Source: JAZNUH01 sp045592225
GTDB taxonomy: Bacteria; Bacillota; Clostridia; UMGS1883; UMGS1540
DNA length: 8,911 bases
Assembly (NCBI GenBank): GCA_045592225.1
Contig: JAZNUH010000028.1
Location: 1-8,911 of the forward strand
Direction: 5' to 3'
Every line of letters starts with the position of its first letter. Position 1 is the stretch's first letter. This document shows positions 1 to 5,756 of this stretch, piece after piece. The translations under genes and the position numbers were made by a program. The notes beneath the pieces are model-generated. The model made no database searches. It was not told the origin of the DNA and saw only the letters and a program-made list of their open reading frames with translations.

Positions 1-70
1 ACCCTACATCAAAGCCGGGCATTAAAAAAGCGCACAGCACGAGCCATGCGCCGAAAAATGCGAGGCTCAT
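1..70 (-). CDS. Possible N-terminus of an unidentified gene with a hydrophobic start (partial)
   Basis: On the minus strand an ATG at 70-68 opens a frame that stays open to the window edge, giving 23 codons. The peptide begins MSLAFFGAWLVLCAFLMPGF, a hydrophobic stretch that would fit a membrane segment or signal sequence. An in-frame TAA lies two codons upstream, so the frame cannot start much earlier. The ribosome site is weak (GTGGTAA just before the ATG). The gene would be divergent from the YifB gene and share its upstream region. The competing plus-strand reading of the same bases is strongly basic and less protein-like. I cannot name the product, and with so few residues the call is tentative. 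Confidence 0.35.
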   Translation of the reverse strand, partial: MSLAFFGAWLVLCAFLMPGFDVG

Positions 71-73
71 TTG

Positions 74-186
74 TTACCACACAAATTCGGTCATCTCAAA
101 ACAAGGACGCACGAAAAGAGTCCGCATTTTTGCCAAAAGACAAAAAACGTCCAGTGTTTTGATGATGTTTTAAATTTGTGTGGTAA
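74..186. repeat. Nested inverted repeat in the region upstream of the YifB gene
   Basis: TTACCACACAAATT at 74-87 is repeated in perfect inverted form as AATTTGTGTGGTAA at 173-186. Inside it, TCATC at 91-95 pairs with GATGA at 161-165, AAAACA at 98-103 pairs with TGTTTT at 155-160, and GGACG at 105-109 pairs with CGTCC at 148-152. A loop of 38 bases remains (110-147). The 113-bp unit therefore has terminal inverted repeats and a long imperfect palindrome. The outer arms face outward toward the putative minus-strand gene and the YifB gene. No target-site duplication is visible (left flank ends CATTTG, right flank starts GGATAA). It could be a small palindromic element, an invertible segment, or a pair of operator sites. 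The arms are seen directly; the role is not known. Confidence 0.6.
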
Positions 187-236
187 GGATAATATAACAT
201 ATTTTTTAACAAAAGTCAAATAAAAGGAGAAAAACA

Positions 237-1772
237 ATGATTTCAACAGTTAAATCATGTGGAATATTCGGGTCGGATGCGTACATAGCCGATGTTGAAA
301 CCGACACAGCCAACGGCTTGCCCTCTTTTGACATTGTAGGTCTGCCCGATGCGGCGGTAAAAGAATCAAAGGAGAGGGTGCGTGCGGCAATAAAAAACTG
401 TGGCTTTGATTTACCGTCAAGAAAATACACGGTAAATCTTGCACCTGCCGACACTAAGAAGGAAGGTCCTTCCTTTGACCTGCCTATTGCTATATCTCTG
501 CTTCGTTCAACGGGTCAGCTTAAAGCCGAAACAGAAGGATACATCTTTCTCGGAGAGCTATCATTATCAGGTGAAATCCGACCTGTAAGAGGGGTTTTGC
601 CTGCAGTAGCAGGAGCAAAGGACAAGGGTTTTAAACGCTTTGTTGTGCCCGAGCAAAATGCCTATGAGGCATCGCTTGCAGGGGATATAGAGGTGTTTGG
701 TGCAAAAACCCTGTTTGATGTTGTTGAGCACCTGAAGGGAGAAGTGACCCTTACACCTACGGTTACAGACATAGACAGTCTTTTTAAGGAAAAGGGCATA
801 TATGATGTGGATTTTGCCGAGGTAAAGGGACAGGAAACTGTAAAAAGAGTTCTTGAAATTGCGGCGGCGGGCGGTCACAACTGTCTTATAATTGGTCCTC
901 CGGGGTCGGGCAAATCCATGCTTGCACAGAGATTGCCTACCATTTTACCTGATTTAACGGTACAGGAAGCTCTTGAGGTTACAAAGATACACAGTATTGC
1001 GGGAACGTTGGACAGCGAAAATCCCCTTGTTACGGTAAGACCCTTCCGTTCACCCCATCACAGCATATCAACAGTAGGACTTGTGGGCGGTGGCAGTATG
1101 GCACGCCCCGGTGAGTTGTCGCTTGCACACAACGGCGTGTTGTTTTTAGACGAGTTGCCCGAATTCCGCAGAGATGCAACCGAAGTGATGCGTCAGCCAA
1201 TTGAAAATGGTGTGGTTACAATTACAAGGGCGGCGGCAAGCTGTACATACCCCTGTAACACCATGCTTGTGGCGGCGATGAATCCTTGCAGATGCGGATA
1301 TTTCGGGGACAGCAGCGGCAGATGTAAGTGCAGTGCAAGGAGTATTTCTACATATTTGTCCCGAATAAGCGGCCCCTTGCTCGACAGAATTGATTTGCAG
1401 ATTGAAGCGGCAAATCCCACCTATAACGAGCTGCATTCCGCACCGGCTGAAAGCTCGGCACAGATAAGAGAACGTGTTGTTGCTGCAAGAAAAATTCAGC
1501 TTGAAAGATATAAAGAGCTTGGTATTTTTTGCAATGCATCACTTTCAGGTAAGTATATAGAACAGTTTTGTATTCTTACAGATGAGGCAAAGGAAATTAT
1601 TAAACACGCCTTTGAAAGTATTGGGCTCAGCGCACGTGCATATTCACGTCTTTTGAAGGTGGCACGCACAATTGCTGACCTTGAGGGGTGCGACAAAATA
1701 GAATCGCTTCATATTGCAGAGGCGATACAGTACAGGAGTTTAGACAAAAAATTCTGGGGGTACGGGATGTGA
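237..1772 (+). CDS. comM: YifB/ComM family Mg-chelatase-like AAA+ ATPase
   Basis: Cytoplasmic AAA+ ATPase of the YifB/ComM family. In Vibrio cholerae ComM is a hexameric helicase that drives branch migration during natural transformation; the role in Clostridia is less clear. The N-terminal ChlI-like domain (about residues 20-140) has the family pattern GLPDAAVKESKERVRAA and NLAPAD. The ATPase domain follows, with Walker A GPPGSGKS at 220-227, Walker B VLFLDE at 301-306, and the Mg-chelatase stretch RSPHHSIS near 271-278. Four cysteines (351, 353, 363, 365) form the NPCxCGYFGD...CxC pattern usual for the family; the variable residue is Arg here. The C-terminal domain has SARAYSRLLKVARTIADLEG at 465-484. 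At 511 residues it is full length. AAAAGGAG at 222-229 supports the ATG at 237. It appears monocistronic, with a terminator downstream at 1863-1889. Family confidence is high; biological role is inferred. Confidence 0.96.
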   Translation: MISTVKSCGIFGSDAYIADVETDTANGLPSFDIVGLPDAAVKESKERVRAAIKNCGFDLPSRKYTVNLAPADTKKEGPSFDLPIAISLLRSTGQLKAETEGYIFLGELSLSGEIRPVRGVLPAVAGAKDKGFKRFVVPEQNAYEASLAGDIEVFGAKTLFDVVEHLKGEVTLTPTVTDIDSLFKEKGIYDVDFAEVKGQETVKRVLEIAAAGGHNCLIIGPPGSGKSMLAQRLPTILPDLTVQEALEVTKIHSIAGTLDSENPLVTVRPFRSPHHSISTVGLVGGGSMARPGELSLAHNGVLFLDELPEFRRDATEVMRQPIENGVVTITRAAASCTYPCNTMLVAAMNPCRCGYFGDSSGRCKCSARSISTYLSRISGPLLDRIDLQIEAANPTYNELHSAPAESSAQIRERVVAARKIQLERYKELGIFCNASLSGKYIEQFCILTDEAKEIIKHAFESIGLSARAYSRLLKVARTIADLEGCDKIESLHIAEAIQYRSLDKKFWGYGM

Positions 1773-1890
1773 AATTTCCCCAGACCGCAAAAGACGAGAG
1801 AAAATTACCGTACATTTAAAATAATAGCGCATACAAAACAAGAAAATTACATAATTCATAGGAACAAACCGCCCTTGCGGTTTGTTTTTA
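1768..1890 (+). repeat. Copy 1 of a duplicated terminator-bearing intergenic repeat
   Basis: This copy begins on the last bases of the YifB gene and includes its TGA stop. Its first 28 bases (1768-1795, TGTGAAATTTCCCCAGACCG onward to AAAGAC) are identical to 2003-2030. Its last 46 bases (1845-1890), which carry the terminator hairpin, match 2070-2115 with only two differences. The middle 49 bases are poorly conserved against 39 bases in the second copy. Preserved ends with a diverged centre indicate an old duplication or two copies of a dispersed unit. Confidence 0.85.
1863..1889 (+). terminator. Rho-independent terminator of the YifB gene
   Basis: AACAAACCGC (1863-1872) pairs perfectly with GCGGTTTGTT (1877-1886) around the loop CCTT, and the T-run covers 1885-1889. 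It lies about 90 bases after the YifB stop codon. An identical hairpin is found at 2088-2114. Confidence 0.85.
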
Positions 1891-1901
1891 TGTCTTTTGC
1901 T

Positions 1902-1972
1902 ACGCACGAACTTCACCCTCGACGTACTTTTGTACGTCATCGGGCTTCACCTTTCAGGTTCAGTTCGTGTGT
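1902..1972. repeat. Palindromic segment able to fold as a three-way junction
   Basis: ACGCACGAACT (1902-1912) pairs with AGTTCGTGTGT (1962-1972), 11 pairs including one G-T/G-U. Inside are two hairpins. The first is GACGTAC (1921-1927) with GTACGTC (1932-1938) around TTTT, extended after an internal loop by CCC (1916-1918) with GGG (1942-1944). The second is ACCT (1949-1952) with AGGT (1956-1959) around TTC. No promoter or U-tract belongs to it. It could be a dispersed palindromic repeat of this genome or a structured RNA element; the sequence alone does not decide. Confidence 0.6.
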
Positions 1973-2002
1973 TCTGAAAAAATTTCCCTATCCCTTGTAG
2001 AG

Positions 2003-2115
2003 TGTGAAATTTCCCCAGACCGCAAAAGACAAAATAAACACACAAAAAACATTGCGTACACCACAAACAAATTACATAATTTATGGGAACAAACCGCCCT
2101 TGCGGTTTGTTTTTA
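2003..2115 (+). repeat. Copy 2 of the duplicated terminator-bearing intergenic repeat
   Basis: The 28-base box at 2003-2030 is identical to 1768-1795, and the 46-base terminator box at 2070-2115 differs from 1845-1890 at two positions. The centre (2031-2069) is ten bases shorter and only weakly alignable. This copy does not follow a gene; it lies between the palindromic segment and the sleB promoter, so its terminator would insulate sleB from read-through. Confidence 0.85.
2088..2114 (+). terminator. Second, identical rho-independent terminator upstream of sleB
   Basis: AACAAACCGC (2088-2097) pairs with GCGGTTTGTT (2102-2111) around CCTT, followed by T-run 2110-2114. Stem, loop and T-run are the same as in the hairpin at 1863-1889. 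It ends only 10 bases before the putative -35 element of sleB. Confidence 0.8.
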
Positions 2116-2123
2116 ATTTAAAA

Positions 2124-2152
2124 GAATATTTTTATATAAAATTCAAATAATA
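2124..2152 (+). promoter_or_regulatory. Candidate sigma-G-type promoter of sleB
   Basis: GAATA at 2124-2128 fits the forespore sigma-G/F -35 pattern (GHATR). After 17 bases, AATAATA at 2146-2152 matches the -10 pattern CATWHTA at six of seven positions. Transcription would start near 2160, leaving a short leader before the AGGAG at 2170-2174. sleB is a sigma-G gene in Bacillus, which makes this plausible. The region is very AT-rich, so a chance match cannot be excluded. Confidence 0.45.
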
Positions 2153-2180
2153 TAAGCACAATAATTTTTAGGAGACAGCT

Positions 2181-2849
2181 ATGAAAAAAATACATTATCG
2201 TGAAATCTGTGCTTTAGTAAGCATTATACTGGTGTGTGTTTATATCGGACTTTTTCCGCTTGATGAAACTGCGCTATCAAAATACGGCTCAAGAGGGGAC
2301 GAGGTTTACAAAATTCAGCAGAGGCTTACCTCATGGGGGTATTACAGCGGCAGTATTGACGGTATTTACGGTTGGAGGACAGTTCAGGCGGTTAAAAATT
2401 TTCAGCAAAAAAATGGCTTGAATGTAGACGGTATAGCAGGACCGGATACTCTTGCTAAAATGGGATTACCATCAGGTGGTGGTGAATATTCCGCAAACGA
2501 AAGTACGGTAAATCTGCTGGCGAGAGCAATAAACGGCGAGGCGAGAGGTGAGCCTTACAGCGGGCAGGTTGCTGTAGGGGCGGTAATATTAAACAGGGTT
2601 AAACACTCGTCATTTCCTAATACTATAGCCGGAGTTATTTATCAGCCCGGTGCATTTACTGCGGTAAGTGACGGGCAGATTAATGCACAAATGGAATCAT
2701 CAAGCCTGCGTGCGGCGCGGGATGCATTAAACGGCTGGGACCCGGCAGGGGGAGCAATTTATTATTATAACCCCGTAACAGCAACAAACAGGTGGATACG
2801 CACAAGACCGGTAGTAACAACAATAGGAAAACATGTTTTTTGTAATTAG
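2181..2849 (+). CDS. sleB: Spore cortex-lytic enzyme SleB
   Basis: Cortex-lytic lytic transglycosylase. In Bacillus SleB is made in the forespore, stored in the spore, and during germination cleaves cortex peptidoglycan containing muramic-delta-lactam. An N-terminal hydrophobic segment (about residues 9-25) is a signal or membrane anchor. A PG_binding_1 domain follows at about 36-96 (SRGDEVYKIQQRL, YGWRTVQAVKNFQ, DGIAGPDT). The Hydrolase_2/SleB domain covers about 110-222. The catalytic glutamate is most likely E120 in ARAINGEARGEPY, followed by QVAVGAVILNR and the C-terminal IGKHVF. At 222 residues it is shorter than Bacillus SleB because the linker is short, but both domains look complete. 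AGGAG at 2170-2174 sets the start. No ypeB partner follows; a 57-residue gene comes 15 bases downstream instead. Confidence 0.93.
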   Translation: MKKIHYREICALVSIILVCVYIGLFPLDETALSKYGSRGDEVYKIQQRLTSWGYYSGSIDGIYGWRTVQAVKNFQQKNGLNVDGIAGPDTLAKMGLPSGGGEYSANESTVNLLARAINGEARGEPYSGQVAVGAVILNRVKHSSFPNTIAGVIYQPGAFTAVSDGQINAQMESSSLRAARDALNGWDPAGGAIYYYNPVTATNRWIRTRPVVTTIGKHVFCN

Positions 2850-2864
2850 AAAGGAGCTTCTTTT

Positions 2865-3038
2865 ATGGCAAACTCATTTGTAAAGGGAATGATGACAGGT
2901 GCTGCAATCGGTGCGGTAATAGGAATGCTGGCTGACCCCATTAAGGACAAGGACAGTAAAAATATGAAGAAAAACACAAACAAGGCATTTAAAACCCTTG
3001 GTAGTGTAATTGACGGAATTCTTGATATGAAGGCATAA
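2865..3038 (+). CDS. Small glycine-zipper (YtxH-like) protein, 57 residues
   Basis: A short gene starting MANSFVKGMMTGAAIGAVIG and ending GILDMKA. Residues 6-22 form a glycine-zipper hydrophobic segment (GMMTGAAIGAVIGML), probably a membrane helix. A very basic hydrophilic stretch follows (KDKDSKNMKKNTNK) and then a short amphipathic tail. The pattern resembles the start of YtxH-domain stress proteins, but it is much shorter and has no recognised catalytic motif. AAGGAG at 2851-2856, eight bases before the ATG, is an excellent ribosome site. It begins 15 bases after the sleB stop and shares the downstream terminator, so it is almost certainly cotranscribed with sleB and probably made in the forespore. 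Function unknown. Confidence 0.85.
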   Translation: MANSFVKGMMTGAAIGAVIGMLADPIKDKDSKNMKKNTNKAFKTLGSVIDGILDMKA

Positions 3039-3075
3039 AGTAATGGGCGGTGTTTTTGCACCGCCCATTACTTTA
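3036..3075. terminator. Perfect bidirectional terminator between convergent genes
   Basis: AAAGTAATGGGCGGTG (3037-3052) pairs without mismatch with CACCGCCCATTACTTT (3059-3074) around a six-base loop, and T3036/A3075 adds another pair. The plus-strand end is CTTTATTT; on the minus strand the stem is followed by TATGCC, so the U-rich part lies inside the stem foot and termination is probably better in the plus direction. The leg bases hold the stop codons of both flanking genes: TAA 3036-3038, and the minus-strand TAA at 3075-3073. Confidence 0.85.
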
Positions 3076-4626
3076 TTTAGCTATTTTATCCTCTGCTGTT
3101 CTTATTATTCGAGTTGCCTTTTCGTCAAGCTTTACTGTACGCTTGCCGCGGAGATAATAAACATCACCGACTTCTTTTTCAGGATTATAGTTTTTCATAT
3201 ATACCACATACTCGTGGCTGCGTACATCCATGTCATAAACATTGGTGTCCATAACCGTTTTCTTGTTATTTCTCATTTTAACAAGAGCAGGCTGTGCGGC
3301 AGCATTGTCTATGTAATAGAAGGTTCCGCGCTCATACTCATAAACCGAACCGTTTTCGGTAAGGTGGATGTAGTGCTTGCCGTCATAAATTCCAAGACCT
3401 GAAATGCCAGTGGTAATCATAACATATTTGTCCAGTACGCGGATGTTTTTCACGCGTTCACGAATAAATTTTTTCTTGCCTATATTTTTCAAACCAATGC
3501 TGTACTGGTACATATCACCGTTTTCCACAGTGAACATGCGATTGGAGTCCTTTGAGAAACGAACATCGGTGGTAGCGTGCATATTGAGAGCTGTTTTATA
3601 AACATTATCACCGCGAACAACAAATATGGTTTCGTTTGTGCCTATTGTCTGAATTGCAACAAATGCTGTTTCGTCTTCATAGTGAGATGAGAAGGATACA
3701 CCCTCCAGAAGCTTTTTCAGTTTTTTGCCTTTTACAAGGTAGAGCGTACTTTCCTTTTCGGCGTACAGATTTTTTTCTACAAAGTAAGCGGTTGAAACGC
3801 CGGTTGCGATGCTGACGGGTGCTTTGCCTTTTTTCTTTGAATAGAGCGCACCATCTTTAATATAGTATATTTTGCCGTATTCATCAGTAGGGCTTACAAG
3901 ATCTGCAAAAGAAATACCTGTATCGACACGTTCGGAAACGCCGCCCTTACCGAGACTACAGATATAAACACCGTCGGAACGGCTGTATATAGCATACTTT
4001 TCGTTTCGGGAAAGATTAAATTCTGTAACATCTTCGGCTATAAGCTTGCTGTCTTTAAGGTTGTGATAGTAAAGAGAGCCGTGGGCAGAATAAAGGATTT
4101 TTTTGCCGTCTTTGGAAATATCATAGCCGGTGGTGTTTTTTGCAAGTAATATGGACTGATCGGTTTTATCCGATGCTTTTTTATAATTGAGAGAACCGTT
4201 GCCTATGTTTTGGAAAAATACTCTTTTGCCGTTTTCATCTACAGAAAGAGTGTTACCAACCTCGCACTTTTTTGCAGAAAGGTATGTTTTCTTACTGCGG
4301 TATGGAGAGAGGTAAAGATTACCGTCCTTCATATAAACCACAGGGTGCTTTTCAGCAGAAATCTCTCTGGGCTCGGGCGCACCGAAAAAGTAATTGGTAG
4401 CCCATGATACACCACAGAAAACAGATATGGCAATTACAAGACCTATTATACCTACAACAAATCTTTTGAAGTCCAGATTTTTGCGAGTGTTATTATTTTC
4501 GTCCAGACCATACCCTATACCGGGGGTTGCTGTAACAGGAGAAGCGTCGGGGTACAGCTTGTTACCGCACTTTACACAAAACTTTATATCATCAGGATTG
4601 TTTTTACCGCATTTGTCGCAAACCAT
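3073..4626 (-). CDS. Zinc-ribbon, single-span membrane protein with beta-propeller-like repeats
   Basis: A 517-residue protein I cannot name beyond its architecture. Residues 1-24 form a double-CxxC zinc ribbon (C3, C6, C17, C20; MVCDKCGKNN then FCVKCGNKL). A linker leads to one membrane helix at about 55-80, preceded by basic residues (RKNLDFKRF), which predicts the ribbon in the cytoplasm and the rest outside. From about 95 to the end there are roughly ten short blade-like units, each with a turn such as DGNLY, GSLYY, DGALY, GDMY, GSVY or GDVYYL (near 101, 144, 183, 218, 258, 293, 340, 370, 426, 487), spaced about 30-60 residues. This recalls TolB/DUF5050-type propellers. No catalytic motif is visible. 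GGAGG (complement of 4634-4638) precedes the ATG. It is monocistronic, with its own promoter at 4657-4685. A structural, sensor or scaffold role at the membrane is a guess. Confidence 0.85.
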   Translation of the reverse strand: MVCDKCGKNNPDDIKFCVKCGNKLYPDASPVTATPGIGYGLDENNNTRKNLDFKRFVVGIIGLVIAISVFCGVSWATNYFFGAPEPREISAEKHPVVYMKDGNLYLSPYRSKKTYLSAKKCEVGNTLSVDENGKRVFFQNIGNGSLNYKKASDKTDQSILLAKNTTGYDISKDGKKILYSAHGSLYYHNLKDSKLIAEDVTEFNLSRNEKYAIYSRSDGVYICSLGKGGVSERVDTGISFADLVSPTDEYGKIYYIKDGALYSKKKGKAPVSIATGVSTAYFVEKNLYAEKESTLYLVKGKKLKKLLEGVSFSSHYEDETAFVAIQTIGTNETIFVVRGDNVYKTALNMHATTDVRFSKDSNRMFTVENGDMYQYSIGLKNIGKKKFIRERVKNIRVLDKYVMITTGISGLGIYDGKHYIHLTENGSVYEYERGTFYYIDNAAAQPALVKMRNNKKTVMDTNVYDMDVRSHEYVVYMKNYNPEKEVGDVYYLRGKRTVKLDEKATRIIRTAEDKIAK

Positions 4627-4656
4627 AATTTTGCCTCCATACTAATATTTGTTATC

Positions 4657-4685
4657 ATCATAACATAAATTATGTGTTTTTTCAA
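4657..4685 (-). promoter_or_regulatory. Sigma-A promoter of the zinc-ribbon propeller gene
   Basis: Reading the minus strand, TTGAAA (complement of 4680-4685) and TATGAT (complement of 4657-4662) are separated by exactly 17 bases. Each matches the vegetative consensus at five of six positions. Transcription would start near 4650, about 24 bases before the ATG, leaving room for the GGAGG. A palindrome ACATAA-A-TTATGT (4663-4675) fills much of the spacer and may be an operator or may be chance in AT-rich DNA. Confidence 0.7.
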
Positions 4686-4705
4686 CAGTTTTTTGCAGGA
4701 AACTA

Positions 4706-4734
4706 TTGACTTTACGGCGGTAAAAGGTTATTAT
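4706..4734 (+). promoter_or_regulatory. Sigma-A promoter of the amino-acid transporter operon
   Basis: TTGACT (4706-4711) and TATTAT (4729-4734) are separated by 17 bases, each with five of six consensus matches. A perfect TATAAT overlaps at 4732-4737 but with a 20-base spacer. The start would be near 4741, giving a leader of about 60 bases in which I see no riboswitch or leader peptide. The -35 elements of the two divergent promoters are 20 bases apart. Confidence 0.75.
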
Positions 4735-4802
4735 AATTGTTAATATCAAGGATAAAATACGATATGTATGTCCTGAAAAAAACAAGAAAGGTTTGATTTA
4801 TT

Positions 4803-5660
4803 ATGAAAAAGTTTTTAGCTCTCGCGCTTGCTCTGGTGCTTATGCTTTCACTGGCAGCTTGCGGAGAAAAGGCAACAGAAACAGGCAGTGACTGGGATTA
4901 CATTCAGGGCAAAGGCGTTCTGACAATAGGTGTTACAAATTATCCTCCCATGAACTATCTTGATGACAACGGCGAATGGACAGGCTTTGACACAGAATTT
5001 GCGCAGGCAGTTTGCGAAAGCCTCGGCGTTAAGGCTGAATTCGTAGAAATCAGCTGGGAAGCAAAAGAAACAGAACTGGCTTCCAAGAACATTGACGTTC
5101 TCTGGAACGGTATGTGCATCACAGAAGACAGAAAAGAAATGTGGGAAGTAACAAAGCCCTATATGTACAACACACAGGCTATGGTTATGAAGGCTGACAG
5201 AGCTGAAGAAATTATGGCTGACGTTACAGGCAAAAAGGTTGTTGCTGAAGCAGGCTCCACAGGTGAAGAAAAAATTATGGGTATCATCGACGATACAAAC
5301 GATGCAAGTGTAGTTGTTATGGCTAAAGACTACTTCGCAAACAGCGAATACACAGGCGTTGAATCCATGGCTACAGCTCTTATGGACGTTCAGAACGGCG
5401 TTGCTGACATAGCAGTTGTTGACTCTGTAATCGCTCAGGGTATGATTGAGGGCGAAGGCTCCACTCTTACAGATCTGGTAATCAACACAGACAACAAGTT
5501 TGGTGACCAGTATTTCGGTATTGCATTCAGAAAGGGCAGCGACGTATGTGAAAAGGTTAATGCTGCAATTGCTGAACTGGCTGAAAACGGCAAGCTTAAT
5601 GCAATCGCTGAAAAGTACGGTCTTGTAGACGGTATCGAAGCAGCAAAGAACGCTCAGTAA
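4803..5660 (+). CDS. Amino-acid ABC transporter substrate-binding lipoprotein (SBP_bac_3 family)
   Basis: Extracellular, lipid-anchored receptor of a polar-amino-acid importer. The signal peptide is residues 1-19, and the lipobox LAAC places the lipidated cysteine at C20. The mature protein has the family 3 fold signs: GVLTIGVTNYPPMNY, the WTGFDTEFAQAVCESLG block, ITEDRKEMWEVTKPYM, and the C-terminal QYFGIAFRKGSD with a closing helix ending LNAIAEKYG. Length (285) is normal. AAAGG at 4787-4791 precedes the ATG. Codon choice is more uniform than in neighbours (many GTT, GCT, ACA, GAA), as expected of a strongly expressed gene. It is first in an operon with a dehydrogenase, permease and ATPase. 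The family is sure; the ligand (a polar or acidic amino acid, cystine or other) cannot be read from the sequence. Confidence 0.95.
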   Translation: MKKFLALALALVLMLSLAACGEKATETGSDWDYIQGKGVLTIGVTNYPPMNYLDDNGEWTGFDTEFAQAVCESLGVKAEFVEISWEAKETELASKNIDVLWNGMCITEDRKEMWEVTKPYMYNTQAMVMKADRAEEIMADVTGKKVVAEAGSTGEEKIMGIIDDTNDASVVVMAKDYFANSEYTGVESMATALMDVQNGVADIAVVDSVIAQGMIEGEGSTLTDLVINTDNKFGDQYFGIAFRKGSDVCEKVNAAIAELAENGKLNAIAEKYGLVDGIEAAKNAQ

Positions 5661-5688
5661 TTTATTTGTAAATAAGAAGTGTTTAAAA

Positions 5689-5721
5689 GCTGGGGTTTTC
5701 ATAGGGTATGAAAACCCCAGC
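5689..5721 (+). promoter_or_regulatory. Strong intercistronic hairpin without a U-tract
   Basis: GCTGGGGTTTTCATA (5689-5703) pairs perfectly with TATGAAAACCCCAGC (5707-5721) around GGG, 15 pairs. It is followed by CTTGCACAATGG, not by a T-run, so it is not a canonical terminator. It sits between the binding-protein gene and the rest of the operon. Such hairpins commonly protect the 3' end of the binding-protein message or cause partial termination, which would yield more binding protein than membrane components. That role is inferred. Confidence 0.75.
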
Positions 5722-5756
5722 CTTGCACAATGGCAGTTATCGAAAGGTTTGAAAAT

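Larger units (their letters stand above)
1773..2180. other. Gene-free 408-bp interval between the YifB gene and sleB
   Basis: No convincing coding frame is present on either strand. From left to right the interval holds repeat copy 1 with its terminator, a palindromic segment (1902-1972), an AT-rich linker, repeat copy 2 with an identical terminator, and an AT-rich promoter region for sleB (2116-2169). The layout is A-B-A', with the A units 235 bp apart start to start. Each part is listed separately. Confidence 0.8.

Noticed and set aside
1..162. Plus-strand frame open from the window edge to TGA at 160-162
   Set aside because: The translation is an unstructured run of Arg, Lys and Ser residues and crosses the inverted-repeat arms; the opposite strand reads as a more plausible hydrophobic N-terminus. 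With only a fragment visible it cannot be fully excluded.
165..204. Promoter for the YifB gene (GATAAT at 188-193 or CATATT at 198-203)
   Set aside because: The -10-like hexamers lack a convincing -35 at 16-18 bases, so no site is annotated.
1768..2115. Repeats considered as a CRISPR array or IS ends
   Set aside because: Only two direct copies occur, at 235-bp spacing with no regular spacers, and there are no cas genes, transposase or terminal inverted repeats.
3043..3402. A 119-residue plus-strand frame across the terminator into the propeller gene
   Set aside because: It starts inside the terminator hairpin, lacks a ribosome site, and is the complement of a well-supported gene.
5730..5756. 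Upstream ATG giving nine extra residues to the dehydrogenase
   Set aside because: No ribosome site precedes it and it lies just behind a strong hairpin; ATG 5757 has AAAGG nine bases upstream and starts at the usual family position.
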